From Alteromonas hispanica (GTDB lineage: Bacteria > Pseudomonadota > Gammaproteobacteria > Enterobacterales > Alteromonadaceae), in contig NZ_JAAAWP010000003.1 in the NCBI RefSeq assembly GCF_010500915.1, forward strand, positions 124,001-188,000: a DNA stretch of 64,000 nucleotides, read 5' to 3'. The notes under the pieces are model-generated. The model was given only the letters and a program-made list of their open reading frames with translations. It had not been told where the DNA came from and searched no databases. Positions 27,805-37,099 of the stretch are shown piece after piece (positions within the stretch are counted from its first letter, which is position 1; each line of letters starts with the position of its first letter). The translations under genes and the position numbers were made by a program.

Positions 27805-28563
27805 TTAGCCTTTATTTCTGTGCGCGTAGGCTTGAATATAGTTCACATCAAGGCTTGAAGTGGTGTGCCAGGTGGAGGTAAAGGGATTGAGCTTCATGCC
27901 TACTTGATGATGAAGATCAAATTTATCACCTACCCACTCTGATAGCTCTGTAGGGGTAACAAATTTGCGCCAATCGTGGGTGCCAATGGGCAAATAACGC
28001 ATTACATATTCTGCGCCAACGATAGCGATAACGAAGCTTTTGATGGTTCTATTCAGGGTGGCCAGTATCAGTAACCCCCCTGGCTTCACCATACTAGCGC
28101 ACTCTTCGATAAGCTGTTTTTGATCTGGCACGTGTTCAACAACTTCAGCATTGATAACCACATCGAACTGTCTGCCTTCTTTTACTACTTCGCTTGAGAG
28201 TTGATGGCGATATTCCACATCTACGTTATTTTGCTGGGCATGTCGCTTTGCCACCCCAACACTAACCGCGCTTGCGTCTATTCCCGTCACGGTGGCACCT
28301 AAAGAAGCTAAAGGCTCGCTGATAAGCCCACCACCGCTGCCAATGTCGATAATCGATAATCCAGTGAGGGGAGAATGGGTATCTGCACATTCAAAATGTG
28401 TTTTTATTTGCGATTCGATCACCCTAAGTCTTGCCTTATTGAAATCGAGTGCGGTTTTAAATTTACCTTTCGGATCCCACCAGGTCTCTGCTAGAGCATC
28501 AAATCGGGCTATCTCTTCTTCAGAAAAATTGACGTTGCCACTTTTGGTGCTTTTATCCAACAT
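27805..28563 (-). CDS. ubiG: Ubiquinone biosynthesis O-methyltransferase UbiG
   Basis: 252-residue SAM-dependent enzyme that performs both O-methylations of ubiquinone synthesis. RFDALAETWWDPKGKFKTA is the family opening, though the usual LHxxNPLR continuation is replaced by LDFNKARL. SAM motif I is DIGSGGGLISEPLASLG and the post-motif reads INAEVVEHVPD. The C-terminal WHTTSSLDVNYI is longer and less standard than in E. coli (240 residues). Monocistronic. Confidence 0.85.
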   Translation of the reverse strand: MLDKSTKSGNVNFSEEEIARFDALAETWWDPKGKFKTALDFNKARLRVIESQIKTHFECADTHSPLTGLSIIDIGSGGGLISEPLASLGATVTGIDASAVSVGVAKRHAQQNNVDVEYRHQLSSEVVKEGRQFDVVINAEVVEHVPDQKQLIEECASMVKPGGLLILATLNRTIKSFVIAIVGAEYVMRYLPIGTHDWRKFVTPTELSEWVGDKFDLHHQVGMKLNPFTSTWHTTSSLDVNYIQAYAHRNKG

Positions 28564-28805
28564 GTATTTGTTACCTCAACAATATTTTTTCGATGTGTAT
28601 CGCAAATGAGTGCACTATAGTCAATCAGTTACCTGACTGGCTGATATCAACTTCTCCAAGCGTGTTCAAGTCTTACGCATTCAATGCATGACGTTGTTAT
28701 TATCTACGCTAGGTCGTTGCGATGGATAGATGCAATGCATCCCTTTTTCAACAAAACCGTATACACTGATTAATTCTAGATACGTATTCAGCGAGGTATT
28801 TGATT

Positions 28806-29165
28806 TTGGCGAACGCAAAAAATGTTTATGGCCGCCCACTTCAGTTGTGTTGTGGCAACGCAGGCTTTACGAGAGAAGGATTTTGCTATGTACCTTCGGC
28901 CGACGTGGGTAACCATAGCGTATGTGCGGTAGTGACAGATGAGTTTCTACAATTTTCATTACGCCAAGGTAACGACCTTATTACTCCCTGGCCAAGCATG
29001 GAGTTCTCCGGATTATTAGCAGGTGATAGATGGTGTTTGTGCGCGAGTCGTTGGCTGCAAGCCTATGAGGCTGGCGTTGCACCTAAAGTACGTCTTGAAG
29101 CTACCCACGAAAAGGCGCTTGATGTTATTCCATTGGCCGTACTTGAAGAGTATGCAGCACAGTAA
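28806..29165 (+). CDS. DUF2237 family protein
   Basis: 119 residues. It contains the family blocks NVYGRPLQLC, FCYVPSADVGNHSVCAVVTDEFL, GNDLITPWP and GDRWCLCASRWLQAYEAGVAP, with invariant cysteines. The family is widespread and its role unknown. No ATG is available; TTG 28806 is preferred to TTG 28800 because GAGG (28793-28796) is 9 nt before it and the reading then starts MANAKNV, as in homologues. Confidence 0.82.
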   Translation: MANAKNVYGRPLQLCCGNAGFTREGFCYVPSADVGNHSVCAVVTDEFLQFSLRQGNDLITPWPSMEFSGLLAGDRWCLCASRWLQAYEAGVAPKVRLEATHEKALDVIPLAVLEEYAAQ

Positions 29166-29201
29166 GACTTGTATTAGGCCTCAAACCTGCTAAGAAAAAC
29201 T

Positions 29202-29223
29202 AAAGGCGCTTGATAGCGCCTTT
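29202..29223 (-). terminator. Terminator downstream of the aldehyde dehydrogenase
   Basis: Nine-bp stem AAAGGCGCT / AGCGCCTTT with a TGAT loop. Read on the minus strand it is followed by TAGTTTTTC, so it ends the ALDH/ALS operon; on plus it may also serve the DUF2237 gene. Confidence 0.75.
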
Positions 29224-29265
29224 GCTGTTCTCATTTTACCATATTGGTAAAGCATGCTTTTTCAG

Positions 29266-30693
29266 CTACGGGGTTCGAAGCACCATAAGACGGGTTTCGG
29301 TCATATCTTCAATGGCATAACGAATACCTTCTCGGCCTAAACCAGAGTCTTTTACGCCACCGTAAGGCATGTTATCGACTCGCCAGCTAGGCACATCACC
29401 AATAACCACACCACCTACATCCAGCTCATTCCACGCTTTATGCGCTTTGTAGATGTCGCGGGTAAACACGCCAGCCTGCAATCCGTATCGGCTGTTATTG
29501 ACTTCAGCGAGGGCTTCTTCATAGGTGTCAAAAGAATAAAGAACCGATAAAGGTCCAAATGCCTCTTCAGCACTTGCATCGCAGTCCTTTGGAACATCTT
29601 CCATTACTGTAGCTTCAAGCATTGCACCATCACGGGTGCCACCGCACAATATTTTACCGCCGGCTTTTGCTGCTGAGGTAATCCAGTCGTGCAGTCGCTG
29701 CGCTTCACCTTCGGAAATCATTGGCCCGATAAAGGTATCTTCGCTAGACGGGTCGCCGCTTACCAATGACTTAACTTTTTCAACATAACGCGCTTTAAAG
29801 TCATCATATATAGCGCTGTGAACCAACAATCGCTGAACACTAATACAGCTTTGTCCAGATTGATAATAAGCACCAATAATAATGCGCTCGATAGCATCAT
29901 CAAGATCAGCATCTTCATCGACAATACATGCTGCATTGCCTCCTAACTCTAAAACTACAGGTTTTTTGCCCGCTTTAGCTTTAAGTGCCCAACCCACATC
30001 TGGAGAGCCGGTAAAGCTAAGCAATTTCAAACGCTCGTCTGTTGTGAAGAGATCTGCGCCGTCCCGGCTACAGGGCAAAATTGAAAACGCTCCTTTAGGT
30101 AACGCGGTTTCAGCTAACACTTCACCTATAATCAGCGCACCAATAGGCGTTCTAGAAGCAGGTTTTAATACAAATGTACACCCCGCAGCAATGGCTGGCG
30201 CCACCTTGTGTGCAGCTAAATTTAGCGGAAAGTTGAAAGGTGAAATAAAGGAGCATGGTCCAATAGGCACCTTCTTCGTCATTCCTTGATAACCTTTGGC
30301 TTTTGCTGAAATTTCTAAGTTCACCACTTCACCGTTAATGCGAACCGACTCTTCAGCTGCTATTTTAAACGTATCAATAAGACGACTTACCTCACCCTTT
30401 GCATCTTTAATTGGCTTGCCCGCTTCAATGCATAGCGCCTGTGCCAATTCGTCTGAACGCTCAGTGAAACGCTTAACGCAATGCTCAAGTATTGACTGAC
30501 GCTCAAAGGGGGCTAAGGCAGTCATTGCACGCTGAGCGTTGTCTGCCGCAGCAATTGCCTTATCGATGGTATCTGCATCGGCAATCGCAACTTGTGTTGC
30601 TACTTCACCGGTATACTTATTGGTGACATCGAGGTCTGTGTTCGCATAAATCGCTTCACTTGCAAGATAGTATGGATAGCTTTCCTTCAACAT
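29266..30693 (-). CDS. NAD(P)-dependent aldehyde dehydrogenase
   Basis: 475 residues from ATG 30693 (AGGAG 7 nt before; longer readings are unsupported). Catalytic features are the FISPFNFPLN oxyanion region with N, the Rossmann SFTGSPDVGWALK, the general base E in LELGGNAACI and the nucleophilic C in SGQSCISVQR. SEEAFGPLSVLY-type and MPYGGVKDSGLGREG blocks complete the family. Substrate unknown; the branch resembles lactaldehyde, phosphonoacetaldehyde or GAPN-like enzymes. It follows the acetolactate synthase gene by 31 bp and is probably transcribed with it. Confidence 0.87.
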   Translation of the reverse strand: MLKESYPYYLASEAIYANTDLDVTNKYTGEVATQVAIADADTIDKAIAAADNAQRAMTALAPFERQSILEHCVKRFTERSDELAQALCIEAGKPIKDAKGEVSRLIDTFKIAAEESVRINGEVVNLEISAKAKGYQGMTKKVPIGPCSFISPFNFPLNLAAHKVAPAIAAGCTFVLKPASRTPIGALIIGEVLAETALPKGAFSILPCSRDGADLFTTDERLKLLSFTGSPDVGWALKAKAGKKPVVLELGGNAACIVDEDADLDDAIERIIIGAYYQSGQSCISVQRLLVHSAIYDDFKARYVEKVKSLVSGDPSSEDTFIGPMISEGEAQRLHDWITSAAKAGGKILCGGTRDGAMLEATVMEDVPKDCDASAEEAFGPLSVLYSFDTYEEALAEVNNSRYGLQAGVFTRDIYKAHKAWNELDVGGVVIGDVPSWRVDNMPYGGVKDSGLGREGIRYAIEDMTETRLMVLRTP

Positions 30694-30724
30694 ATCGGCT
30701 CCTTTTGTTTTGCCTTGCTCGTGG

Positions 30725-32365
30725 TTAGAGCTTAGCACTGAGTTCTTTTATGGTTTTATTTAGGGTTTTGTCATTCATGCTGTAGTCGATAGGACAGTCG
30801 ATAATGTGAACCCCTGGAGTCTTCAGGCAGCTCTCGACCATAGGTATCAGCACATCTGCGTCATCCACCCGCCACCCCTGGGCCCCGTAGCTTTGAGCGT
30901 ATTTAACAAAGTTTGGATTACCATAATCTAAACCAAACTCATCAAACGCCATGTTAGCCTGTTTCCACTTAATCATTCCGTAGGCATCGTCACGAAGGAT
31001 GATCACGACTAAATCGAGCTTAAGCCTTACTGCCGTCTCTATCTCTTGGCTATTCATCATAAATCCGCCATCACCACATACGCTCAGCACAGGCACATCG
31101 CGATGCACAAGTTTTGCAGCCATGGCTGATGGAAGCCCAGCTCCCATACTCGCCAATGCGTTATCAAGCAGTAAGGTATTGGGGTGGTAAGCAGGGTAAT
31201 TACGGGCAAACCATATTTTGTAAATACCGTTATCTAACGTGACTATGCCATTATCAGGCATCACCTTTCGTATATCTCTGACAAAGCGTTCAGGCAGTAT
31301 TGGAAAACGACTATCATCTTCAGCTTCCGCTCTGTGGTGAACATACGCTTCGTGTACGTCTTTGTAGAAATCGAGTTTCCAATCTTCCTGTGGCGTTATC
31401 GCCTCTTTGATTTGCCAAATACTATTGGCGATGTCGCCAACCACTTCAAGCTGCGGAAAATAAACAGGATCAACGGCAGCAGGATCGAAGTTAACATGAA
31501 TGACTTTTTTATCGTTGTGGTGCATAAAGAACGGTGGTTTTTCAACCACGTCATGGCCCACATTAATAATTAGGTCGGCTCGCTCAATTGCTCTGTGAAC
31601 AAAGTCGCCATCAGATAATGCGGTGTTGCCGGCAAAGCGCGGGTCGCTCTCGTTAAGAACCCCTTTACCCATTTGTGTAGTAACAAAAGGGATACACGTT
31701 TTATCTACGAACTCCCGCAGCATTTTGGCAGTTAGTTTTCTGTTTGCACCCGCACCAATGAGTAGCAGCGGTGACGTCGCTTTCTCTATCATTTCAACCG
31801 CAGAGGACACGGCTTTGTATTCAGCAATAGGCCGCCTTGCTACGCTAGGCTCGAGTAGCTGCGCTGTAGTCTGCTCTGCGGCTATATCTTCTGGAAGTTC
31901 AATATGAACGGCACCGGGTCTTTCTTGGTGAGCAATTCTAAAAGCTTCTCTCACAGTAGAGGGAATTCTGTCGCCACTAACGACTTGACTGGTAAATTTG
32001 GTGATAGGACGCATCATGTCGACGATATCAATGACCTGAAAGCGCCCCTGCTTACTGGTTTTTATCGGTTTCTGGCCAGTTATCATTAACATAGGCATGG
32101 CGCCTAATTGAGCATATGCAGCTGGCGTAACGAGGTTGGTCGCACCTGGGCCTAGTGTGGCGAGGCAAACGCCTACTTTTCCGGTGAGCCTTCCGTATGT
32201 CGCCGCCATAAATCCCGCGCCTTGCTCATGACGAGTGAGTACGAGCTTTATGTTGGAGGAACGCAATGATTCAAGCAGGTCGAGGTTTTCTTCACCTGGA
32301 ATGCCAAAGACGTACTCTACACCTTCCGCTTCAAGAGCCTTTACAAATAGGTCAGACGCTTTCAT
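30725..32365 (-). CDS. Acetolactate synthase, large-subunit type (AlsS-like)
   Basis: 546-residue thiamine diphosphate enzyme joining two pyruvates, or pyruvate with another 2-keto acid. The catalytic glutamate is in TRHEQGAGFMA (residue 47), and the TPP motif GDGGFMMNSQEIETA is near 435. ITGQKPIK is the conserved N-terminal-domain loop. No regulatory small subunit gene is adjacent, which suggests a catabolic rather than valine-regulated form. AGGAG precedes the ATG. The pairing with an aldehyde dehydrogenase, not acetolactate decarboxylase, is unexplained. Confidence 0.86.
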   Translation of the reverse strand: MKASDLFVKALEAEGVEYVFGIPGEENLDLLESLRSSNIKLVLTRHEQGAGFMAATYGRLTGKVGVCLATLGPGATNLVTPAAYAQLGAMPMLMITGQKPIKTSKQGRFQVIDIVDMMRPITKFTSQVVSGDRIPSTVREAFRIAHQERPGAVHIELPEDIAAEQTTAQLLEPSVARRPIAEYKAVSSAVEMIEKATSPLLLIGAGANRKLTAKMLREFVDKTCIPFVTTQMGKGVLNESDPRFAGNTALSDGDFVHRAIERADLIINVGHDVVEKPPFFMHHNDKKVIHVNFDPAAVDPVYFPQLEVVGDIANSIWQIKEAITPQEDWKLDFYKDVHEAYVHHRAEAEDDSRFPILPERFVRDIRKVMPDNGIVTLDNGIYKIWFARNYPAYHPNTLLLDNALASMGAGLPSAMAAKLVHRDVPVLSVCGDGGFMMNSQEIETAVRLKLDLVVIILRDDAYGMIKWKQANMAFDEFGLDYGNPNFVKYAQSYGAQGWRVDDADVLIPMVESCLKTPGVHIIDCPIDYSMNDKTLNKTIKELSAKL

Positions 32366-32478
32366 TTACCACACACTCCTTTGTCGAGTTGTATATTGGT
32401 TTGAGTTAGTTGCTACGGCGATAACGTTAAAAACGATTTATGTCGCTATAACTATAGGCGTCTTTGGCGTATTTGCGT

Positions 32479-32892
32479 TTAGCTTTTTTGCTGTTCAGCT
32501 TCCCACTGCTCAAGCTTCTGCCTAGTGGCTTCATCAACTTGCGATTTATTTTCGCTAATCCACCAACGTTCCATTATCCGAACGTTTTTTTGGTTCGCTT
32601 TGTAAAACACGTCAATAAGATCGCCAATAAACGGAATGAAGCCCAAACCGAAATCTATGGCAGAGTTTTTAACCATCTGTGCGACAAGAGCTGAAGGCAT
32701 TCCCAGCGACTTACCCAACCATACAATTCTAAGAGAGACAAACAGCATTAGAGCGTCACCCGCCCCGGGGATTAAACCAACAATCGAATCTAGACCAATT
32801 TTGATAGGGATAAAGGGAAGTTTTATTGCGGTATCTAATAGGTTTGCCAGTTTTTGTGCTTTTAGTAATGCGCTTGGTGCTTTAACGTCCAT
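32479..32892 (-). CDS. DUF4112 membrane protein
   Basis: 137 residues with two hydrophobic segments (SIVGLIPGAGDALMLFVSL and SAIDFGLGFIPFIGDLIDVFY). GLIPGAGD and FIPFIGDLIDV are the hallmark of DUF4112, whose function is unknown. The ATG at 32892 is preferred to 32898 because AGGA lies six bases before it but abuts the other. The C-terminal tail is charged. It stands between the ALS/ALDH operon and hemH. Confidence 0.8.
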   Translation of the reverse strand: MDVKAPSALLKAQKLANLLDTAIKLPFIPIKIGLDSIVGLIPGAGDALMLFVSLRIVWLGKSLGMPSALVAQMVKNSAIDFGLGFIPFIGDLIDVFYKANQKNVRIMERWWISENKSQVDEATRQKLEQWEAEQQKS

Positions 32893-32980
32893 ATTCATTC
32901 CTATTAGGTTGTAATGATTAACGGCAAAGCATTGAGAGACTCAAAACCTTGCCTGCTTTGTATTAGCTATATATTTTAAC

Positions 32981-34060
32981 TTATACCTCAGAGCCGAGTG
33001 CTTTTGCCAAACCTGCACGCACAGAGTTATCCGACTCTACTGTCCAACCATGAAGATTTTCCTGAACAATATCAAACAGTACATCAATGTGCTCTTCGTC
33101 GCTGTTAAGTGCGTCAATGTACTCGTAACGCTCGCCACCCGCTTCCATGAAATACTCATGGTTTTCTTCGCCAATTTCTTCAATGGTTTCCAAGCAATCG
33201 GCTGAAAAGCCAGGGCACATAACCTGAATGGATTTTACCCCTTTGCCCGGCAACCCTTTTAACGTTTCATCAGTGTAGGGCTTCAACCATTCCTCTCGGC
33301 CAAACCGAGACTGAAATGTAGTCATATATTCATCATGAGATAGGCCAAGCTTTTCAGCAAGTAAGCGAGACGTCTTATGGCATTCGCAGTGGTAAGGGTC
33401 GCCATTCATCAAGTAACGCTTTGGAATACCGTGGTAGGAGAGAATAAGCTTGTCAGCGCGACCGTGCTTTTCCCAGTGCGCTCGTACTTTGTTGGCCAAG
33501 GCCTCAATAAAGTTATCTCTATCGTTGTAATGATTCACAAAGCGCAATTCAGGTAGCCAGCGGCGTTTAGTAAAGTCATTGGCAATAGCATCAAAGGTAG
33601 AGCCGGTAGTTGATGCGCTGTATTGAGGATAAAGCGGTAATACCACTAATTTTCTTACGCCATTTGCGAGCATTTTATCGATGGTATCGCTGATAGCAGG
33701 TTGGCCATAGCGCATTGCGAAATCGACAATAACATCATCGCCGTACTTTTCTTTACAGCGTTTTGCAATGGCATTCGACTGCGCTTTGGTAATAGATAGT
33801 AACGGCGAGCCCTCGTCTGTCCATACCGTAGAATATGCCTCGGCTGACCGCTTTGGACGAATATTCAAAATAATCAAATTAAGAATAAACCACCAGATGA
33901 TACGTGGAACTTCTACTACTCGTGGATCTGACAAAAATTCTTTTAGGTAAGGTCTAAGTGCTTGCTTAGTAGGTGCTTGAGGAGTTCCTAAGTTAGTAAC
34001 TAGCACCCCTATTTTGTCAGCTTGTGAATGGGAAAAGCCTTTGTTCGATTTATATTTCAT
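32981..34060 (-). CDS. hemH: Ferrochelatase HemH
   Basis: 359 residues; inserts ferrous iron into protoporphyrin IX, the last step of heme synthesis. VLVTNLGTPQAP opens the domain; the catalytic His is in LILSYHGIPKRYL and the C-terminal helix holds the conserved GFSADCLETIEEI with its acidic residue. Length (about 320-360) fits the family. The protein is cytoplasmic or peripheral on the inner membrane. A lone gene here; hemE is 15 kb away. Confidence 0.95.
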   Translation of the reverse strand: MKYKSNKGFSHSQADKIGVLVTNLGTPQAPTKQALRPYLKEFLSDPRVVEVPRIIWWFILNLIILNIRPKRSAEAYSTVWTDEGSPLLSITKAQSNAIAKRCKEKYGDDVIVDFAMRYGQPAISDTIDKMLANGVRKLVVLPLYPQYSASTTGSTFDAIANDFTKRRWLPELRFVNHYNDRDNFIEALANKVRAHWEKHGRADKLILSYHGIPKRYLMNGDPYHCECHKTSRLLAEKLGLSHDEYMTTFQSRFGREEWLKPYTDETLKGLPGKGVKSIQVMCPGFSADCLETIEEIGEENHEYFMEAGGERYEYIDALNSDEEHIDVLFDIVQENLHGWTVESDNSVRAGLAKALGSEV

Positions 34061-34233
34061 TAACAGCAGTCCAAATAGTACAACGCAATATGGGTATTAT
34101 ACTGAGTTAGAGACATTTGTGATCGTTTAAAGCCCGATTAAAACCCAATTGCGTTAATAGGTTTTTAAGATGGAAACTACTTAAGTGAATAGGGAAAGCT
34201 TTCTTAGCGCCGATAATGAGAAGCAACAAAAAA

Positions 34234-34275
34234 GCCGTTAGTAATAAACCTAAGTTACATTCTAACGGCCTTCAT
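34234..34275. terminator. Terminator between abgT-like gene and hemH
   Basis: GCCGTTAG (34234-34241) pairs with CTAACGGC (34262-34269), with A-run to the left (AAAAAA on plus) giving a T-run on minus. It ends the AbgT-family gene, which stops at 34302. Confidence 0.7.
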
Positions 34276-34301
34276 TTTATTTTCTTTTAACAACGAAATC
34301 C

Positions 34302-35903
34302 TTAAGGTTGATAATAAGTCGCTGCCCCTGGCCCTACCGGCATGCCTAGCAAGAATACCCATATATAGAAGAGAATAGTCCAGCCCACAACGAAAACCAT
34401 GGAGTATGGCAACATCATGGCGATAAGGGTACCCATACCCAAATCTTTCTTATATCGAGCCGCCATGGCGAGTATGAGTCCGAAATAACTCATCATAGGT
34501 GCAATAACATTGGTCACTGAGTCACCAATTCTATACGCCGCCTGAATAACTTCTGGCGCATAGCCAATAAGCATTAGCATAGGTACGAATATGGGTGCAG
34601 TGACTGCCCACTGTGCCGAAGCGCTGCCAAGAGACAAGTTCACAACGCCGCACATAAGAATAAATAGAATGAATACCGAAGGTCCATCTAAACCGGCAGC
34701 TTGTAGCAGCGCCGCACCTTTTACCGCTAATACCGTACCTAGGTTTGTCCATTTGAAGAATGCTACGAACTGCGCGGCAAAAAATACCAGGGTAATATAA
34801 AGCCCCATGGCACCCATACTTTTCGACATAGCATCGATAACGTCTTTGTCGCCTTTCATAGAGCCTGTTACTTTGCCATACACAAAGCCAGGTACCGCAA
34901 AAGTAATAAAGATAAAGGCAACAATGCCTTTTAAAAACGGCGAACCAGCTACTTCACCGGTTTCAGGATGGCGTAAAATACCGTTTTCAGGTACTACGGT
35001 AAACGCTAAAACACCACACACGAGAGCAAATGAAATGCCAGCCCAACGCAGGCCTTTTTTCTCTAATTCGGTTGGAGCGTCCATTGACTGGTTACCTAAG
35101 TCGATAGACGCTTCACTAGGGTCGTACTGCCCAAGTCGCGGCTCAACCACCTTTTCGGTAACCAACGCGCCCATTGTGGCCACCACAAAGGTACTGATAA
35201 ACATGAAGTACCAGTTTACTTCAGGACCAACCGCGTAGTCTGGGTCTATCATGTGCGCCGCTGCTTCGGTTATACCAGAAAGAAGTGGATCTACCGTACC
35301 TAGCAACAAGTTGGCACTGTACCCCGCCGATACGCCAGCAAAGGCTGCCGCCAAGCCCGCCAAGGGGTGTCTTCCTAAAGAATGAAATATCATTGCCGCA
35401 AGCGGGATGAGAACCACATAGCCCAGCTCAGATGCTGTATTTGAAACGATACCAGCAAACACCACAGCAAAAGTCACCGCACGCTTAGAAGCATTCATTA
35501 CCAGTGCCCGCATAGCCGCCGACAGTAAACCAGAATGTTCGGCCACCGATACACCAAGCAACGCGACTAACACAGTGCCTAGTGGGGCGAAGCCTGTAAA
35601 GTTGGTCACCAACCCAGTAACAATACGCTGCAGCCCTTCTGCGCTCATTAGCGAGATGACTTCAATCATCCCATCAGCCTCTCTTCCCTTTGCACCTTCA
35701 GGGCGAGGATCGGCAACGGCTAAATCAAAGTAGCCAAGGATGCCGCTTAGCACCACTATGAATAGTGACAGTAGTGCGAACAGTGTTACAGGATGTGGAA
35801 GTAGATTACCAAGCCATTCTACCGTCGCTAAAAATCGTGAAAATAGACCGCTCTGTCCACCATTATTACTGGTAGACGTTGTTTTATTATTATCCGTTGT
35901 CAA
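34302..35903 (-). CDS. AbgT-family transporter
   Basis: 533 residues with about 11 transmembrane segments. Known relatives are E. coli AbgT (p-aminobenzoyl-glutamate uptake) and MtrF/YdaH, which export folate-like sulfonamides. LFSRFLATVEWLGNLLPHPVTLFALLSL opens (positions 22-49) with the signature GxxLPHPVTLF. The start is TTG 35903; GAGGGAACGTT precedes it. The N-terminal 25 residues are Ser/Asn/Thr rich. No aminobenzoyl-glutamate hydrolase genes are adjacent. Confidence 0.9.
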   Translation of the reverse strand: MTTDNNKTTSTSNNGGQSGLFSRFLATVEWLGNLLPHPVTLFALLSLFIVVLSGILGYFDLAVADPRPEGAKGREADGMIEVISLMSAEGLQRIVTGLVTNFTGFAPLGTVLVALLGVSVAEHSGLLSAAMRALVMNASKRAVTFAVVFAGIVSNTASELGYVVLIPLAAMIFHSLGRHPLAGLAAAFAGVSAGYSANLLLGTVDPLLSGITEAAAHMIDPDYAVGPEVNWYFMFISTFVVATMGALVTEKVVEPRLGQYDPSEASIDLGNQSMDAPTELEKKGLRWAGISFALVCGVLAFTVVPENGILRHPETGEVAGSPFLKGIVAFIFITFAVPGFVYGKVTGSMKGDKDVIDAMSKSMGAMGLYITLVFFAAQFVAFFKWTNLGTVLAVKGAALLQAAGLDGPSVFILFILMCGVVNLSLGSASAQWAVTAPIFVPMLMLIGYAPEVIQAAYRIGDSVTNVIAPMMSYFGLILAMAARYKKDLGMGTLIAMMLPYSMVFVVGWTILFYIWVFLLGMPVGPGAATYYQP

Positions 35904-36170
35904 AACGTTCCCTCTGTCGTTATGTCGTGTCTTTTTTTAAATACGCGCTGCTGGGAAGGCAACGCAACTTAGTGTGATATGCGTGAATAAACAAAAAGTC
36001 ACGCATGAATATGCGACACGTTTATTATAAGTTCGGCGGCATTTTATCGGAATTACACTAATTTTGGCAGGGTAAGCGATAAATGAGGTGTTATTTGCGT
36101 CTACGCTACTCATGCAAAAACAGGTGTTATCATGCAAAAACAGTAGCTTATAAATTTACAGCGGGCACAA
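35904..36170. other. Non-coding region between AbgT gene and hflC
   Basis: Direct repeats are visible: TCATGCAAAAACAG twice (36110-36123, 36130-36143) and AGGTGTTAT twice (36086-36094, 36122-36130). The copies are 20 and 36 bp apart. No ORF is supported; promoter elements for the AbgT gene should lie at the left end. Confidence 0.4.
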
Positions 36171-36196
36171 AAAAGCCGCTTTGCAAAGCGGCTTTT
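36171..36196 (-). terminator. Terminator of the nnr-hflC operon
   Basis: Perfect palindrome AAAAGCCGCTTTG / CAAAGCGGCTTTT; on the minus strand it runs into TTTTTTGTGC. It lies just after the hflC stop. Confidence 0.88.
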
Positions 36197-36212
36197 CTAA
36201 GTTTAGAAGCGT

Positions 36213-37094
36213 TTATTTGACTTGTGATTGGTTCATGTATTTGAAGAAATCACTGTCTGGTGCAATAACCATGACGTCTTGCTTACTTGAGAAACTCTTC
36301 TTGTACGCGTCCATACTGCGAAGGAAGCTGTAGAAGTCTGAATTTTTAGAGTAAACGTCGGCGTAAATTTGAGCAGCTAGTGCGTCACCTTCACCGCGAA
36401 GCTGTCGTGCATTACGCTCTGCGTCAGCCAGCATTACGGTAACTTTAGCATCAATATTGGCGCGAATAACTTCCGCCTGCTCTTGACCTTCTGAGCGGTG
36501 CTCACGTGCAACCGCGGCGCGCTCTGCCCTCATACGCTGGAAGATAGAGTTACTAACTTCCGTTGGCAGGTTAATTTGCTTTACTCTCACGTCAACAATA
36601 CGTATGCCCAACTCATCTGAGGACGTAGATGCTTGTTCCATAGCCTGGTTCATCAGCGCAGAACGCTCACCTGATACAATTTGCGCAATTGTTCGTGTAC
36701 CGAACTCAGAGCGTAACCCATTGTTCACTTTCTGCTTCAAAAGCGCCTCGGCTTGCAGCTTATTACCACCTGTAGACAAGTAATAGCGAGCAAAGTCATC
36801 AATTCTCCATTTCACATAAGAATCAACGATAAGATCTTTCTTCTCGCTTGTTACAAAGCGGTCAGGTGTTCCATCTAGCGTTTGAATACGTGCATCAAGG
36901 TGACGTACGGAATCGATAAAAGGTAGCTTGAAATGCAGCCCAGGCGTGAACACTCTCGTCTCACCTGTGGCTTCATCTCGCTGAATTTTACCAAATTGTA
37001 TAACTATAGCTCTCTCGCCTTCTTTAACGGCAAACAGAGAACCCGACGCCAACAAAACAAGGAGAACAACAACAGCAATAATAATATTTTTCAT
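36213..37094 (-). CDS. hflC: Modulator of FtsH protease, HflC
   Basis: 293 residues. One N-terminal membrane helix (IIIAVVVLLVLLASGSLFAV), then an SPFH/prohibitin domain beginning EGERAIVIQFGKI and a long coiled coil rich in charged residues (RAERAAVAREH, QAEVIRANID). With HflK it forms a periplasm-facing cage around FtsH in E. coli and limits its proteolysis. Five bases separate it from hflK, so the two are coupled. Confidence 0.95.
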   Translation of the reverse strand: MKNIIIAVVVLLVLLASGSLFAVKEGERAIVIQFGKIQRDEATGETRVFTPGLHFKLPFIDSVRHLDARIQTLDGTPDRFVTSEKKDLIVDSYVKWRIDDFARYYLSTGGNKLQAEALLKQKVNNGLRSEFGTRTIAQIVSGERSALMNQAMEQASTSSDELGIRIVDVRVKQINLPTEVSNSIFQRMRAERAAVAREHRSEGQEQAEVIRANIDAKVTVMLADAERNARQLRGEGDALAAQIYADVYSKNSDFYSFLRSMDAYKKSFSSKQDVMVIAPDSDFFKYMNQSQVK

Positions 37095-37099
37095 AGCGA

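Noticed and set aside
29260-29290. GGTTCGAAGC resembling a tRNA T-loop
   Set aside because: It is the 3' end of the aldehyde dehydrogenase gene and no cloverleaf can be drawn.
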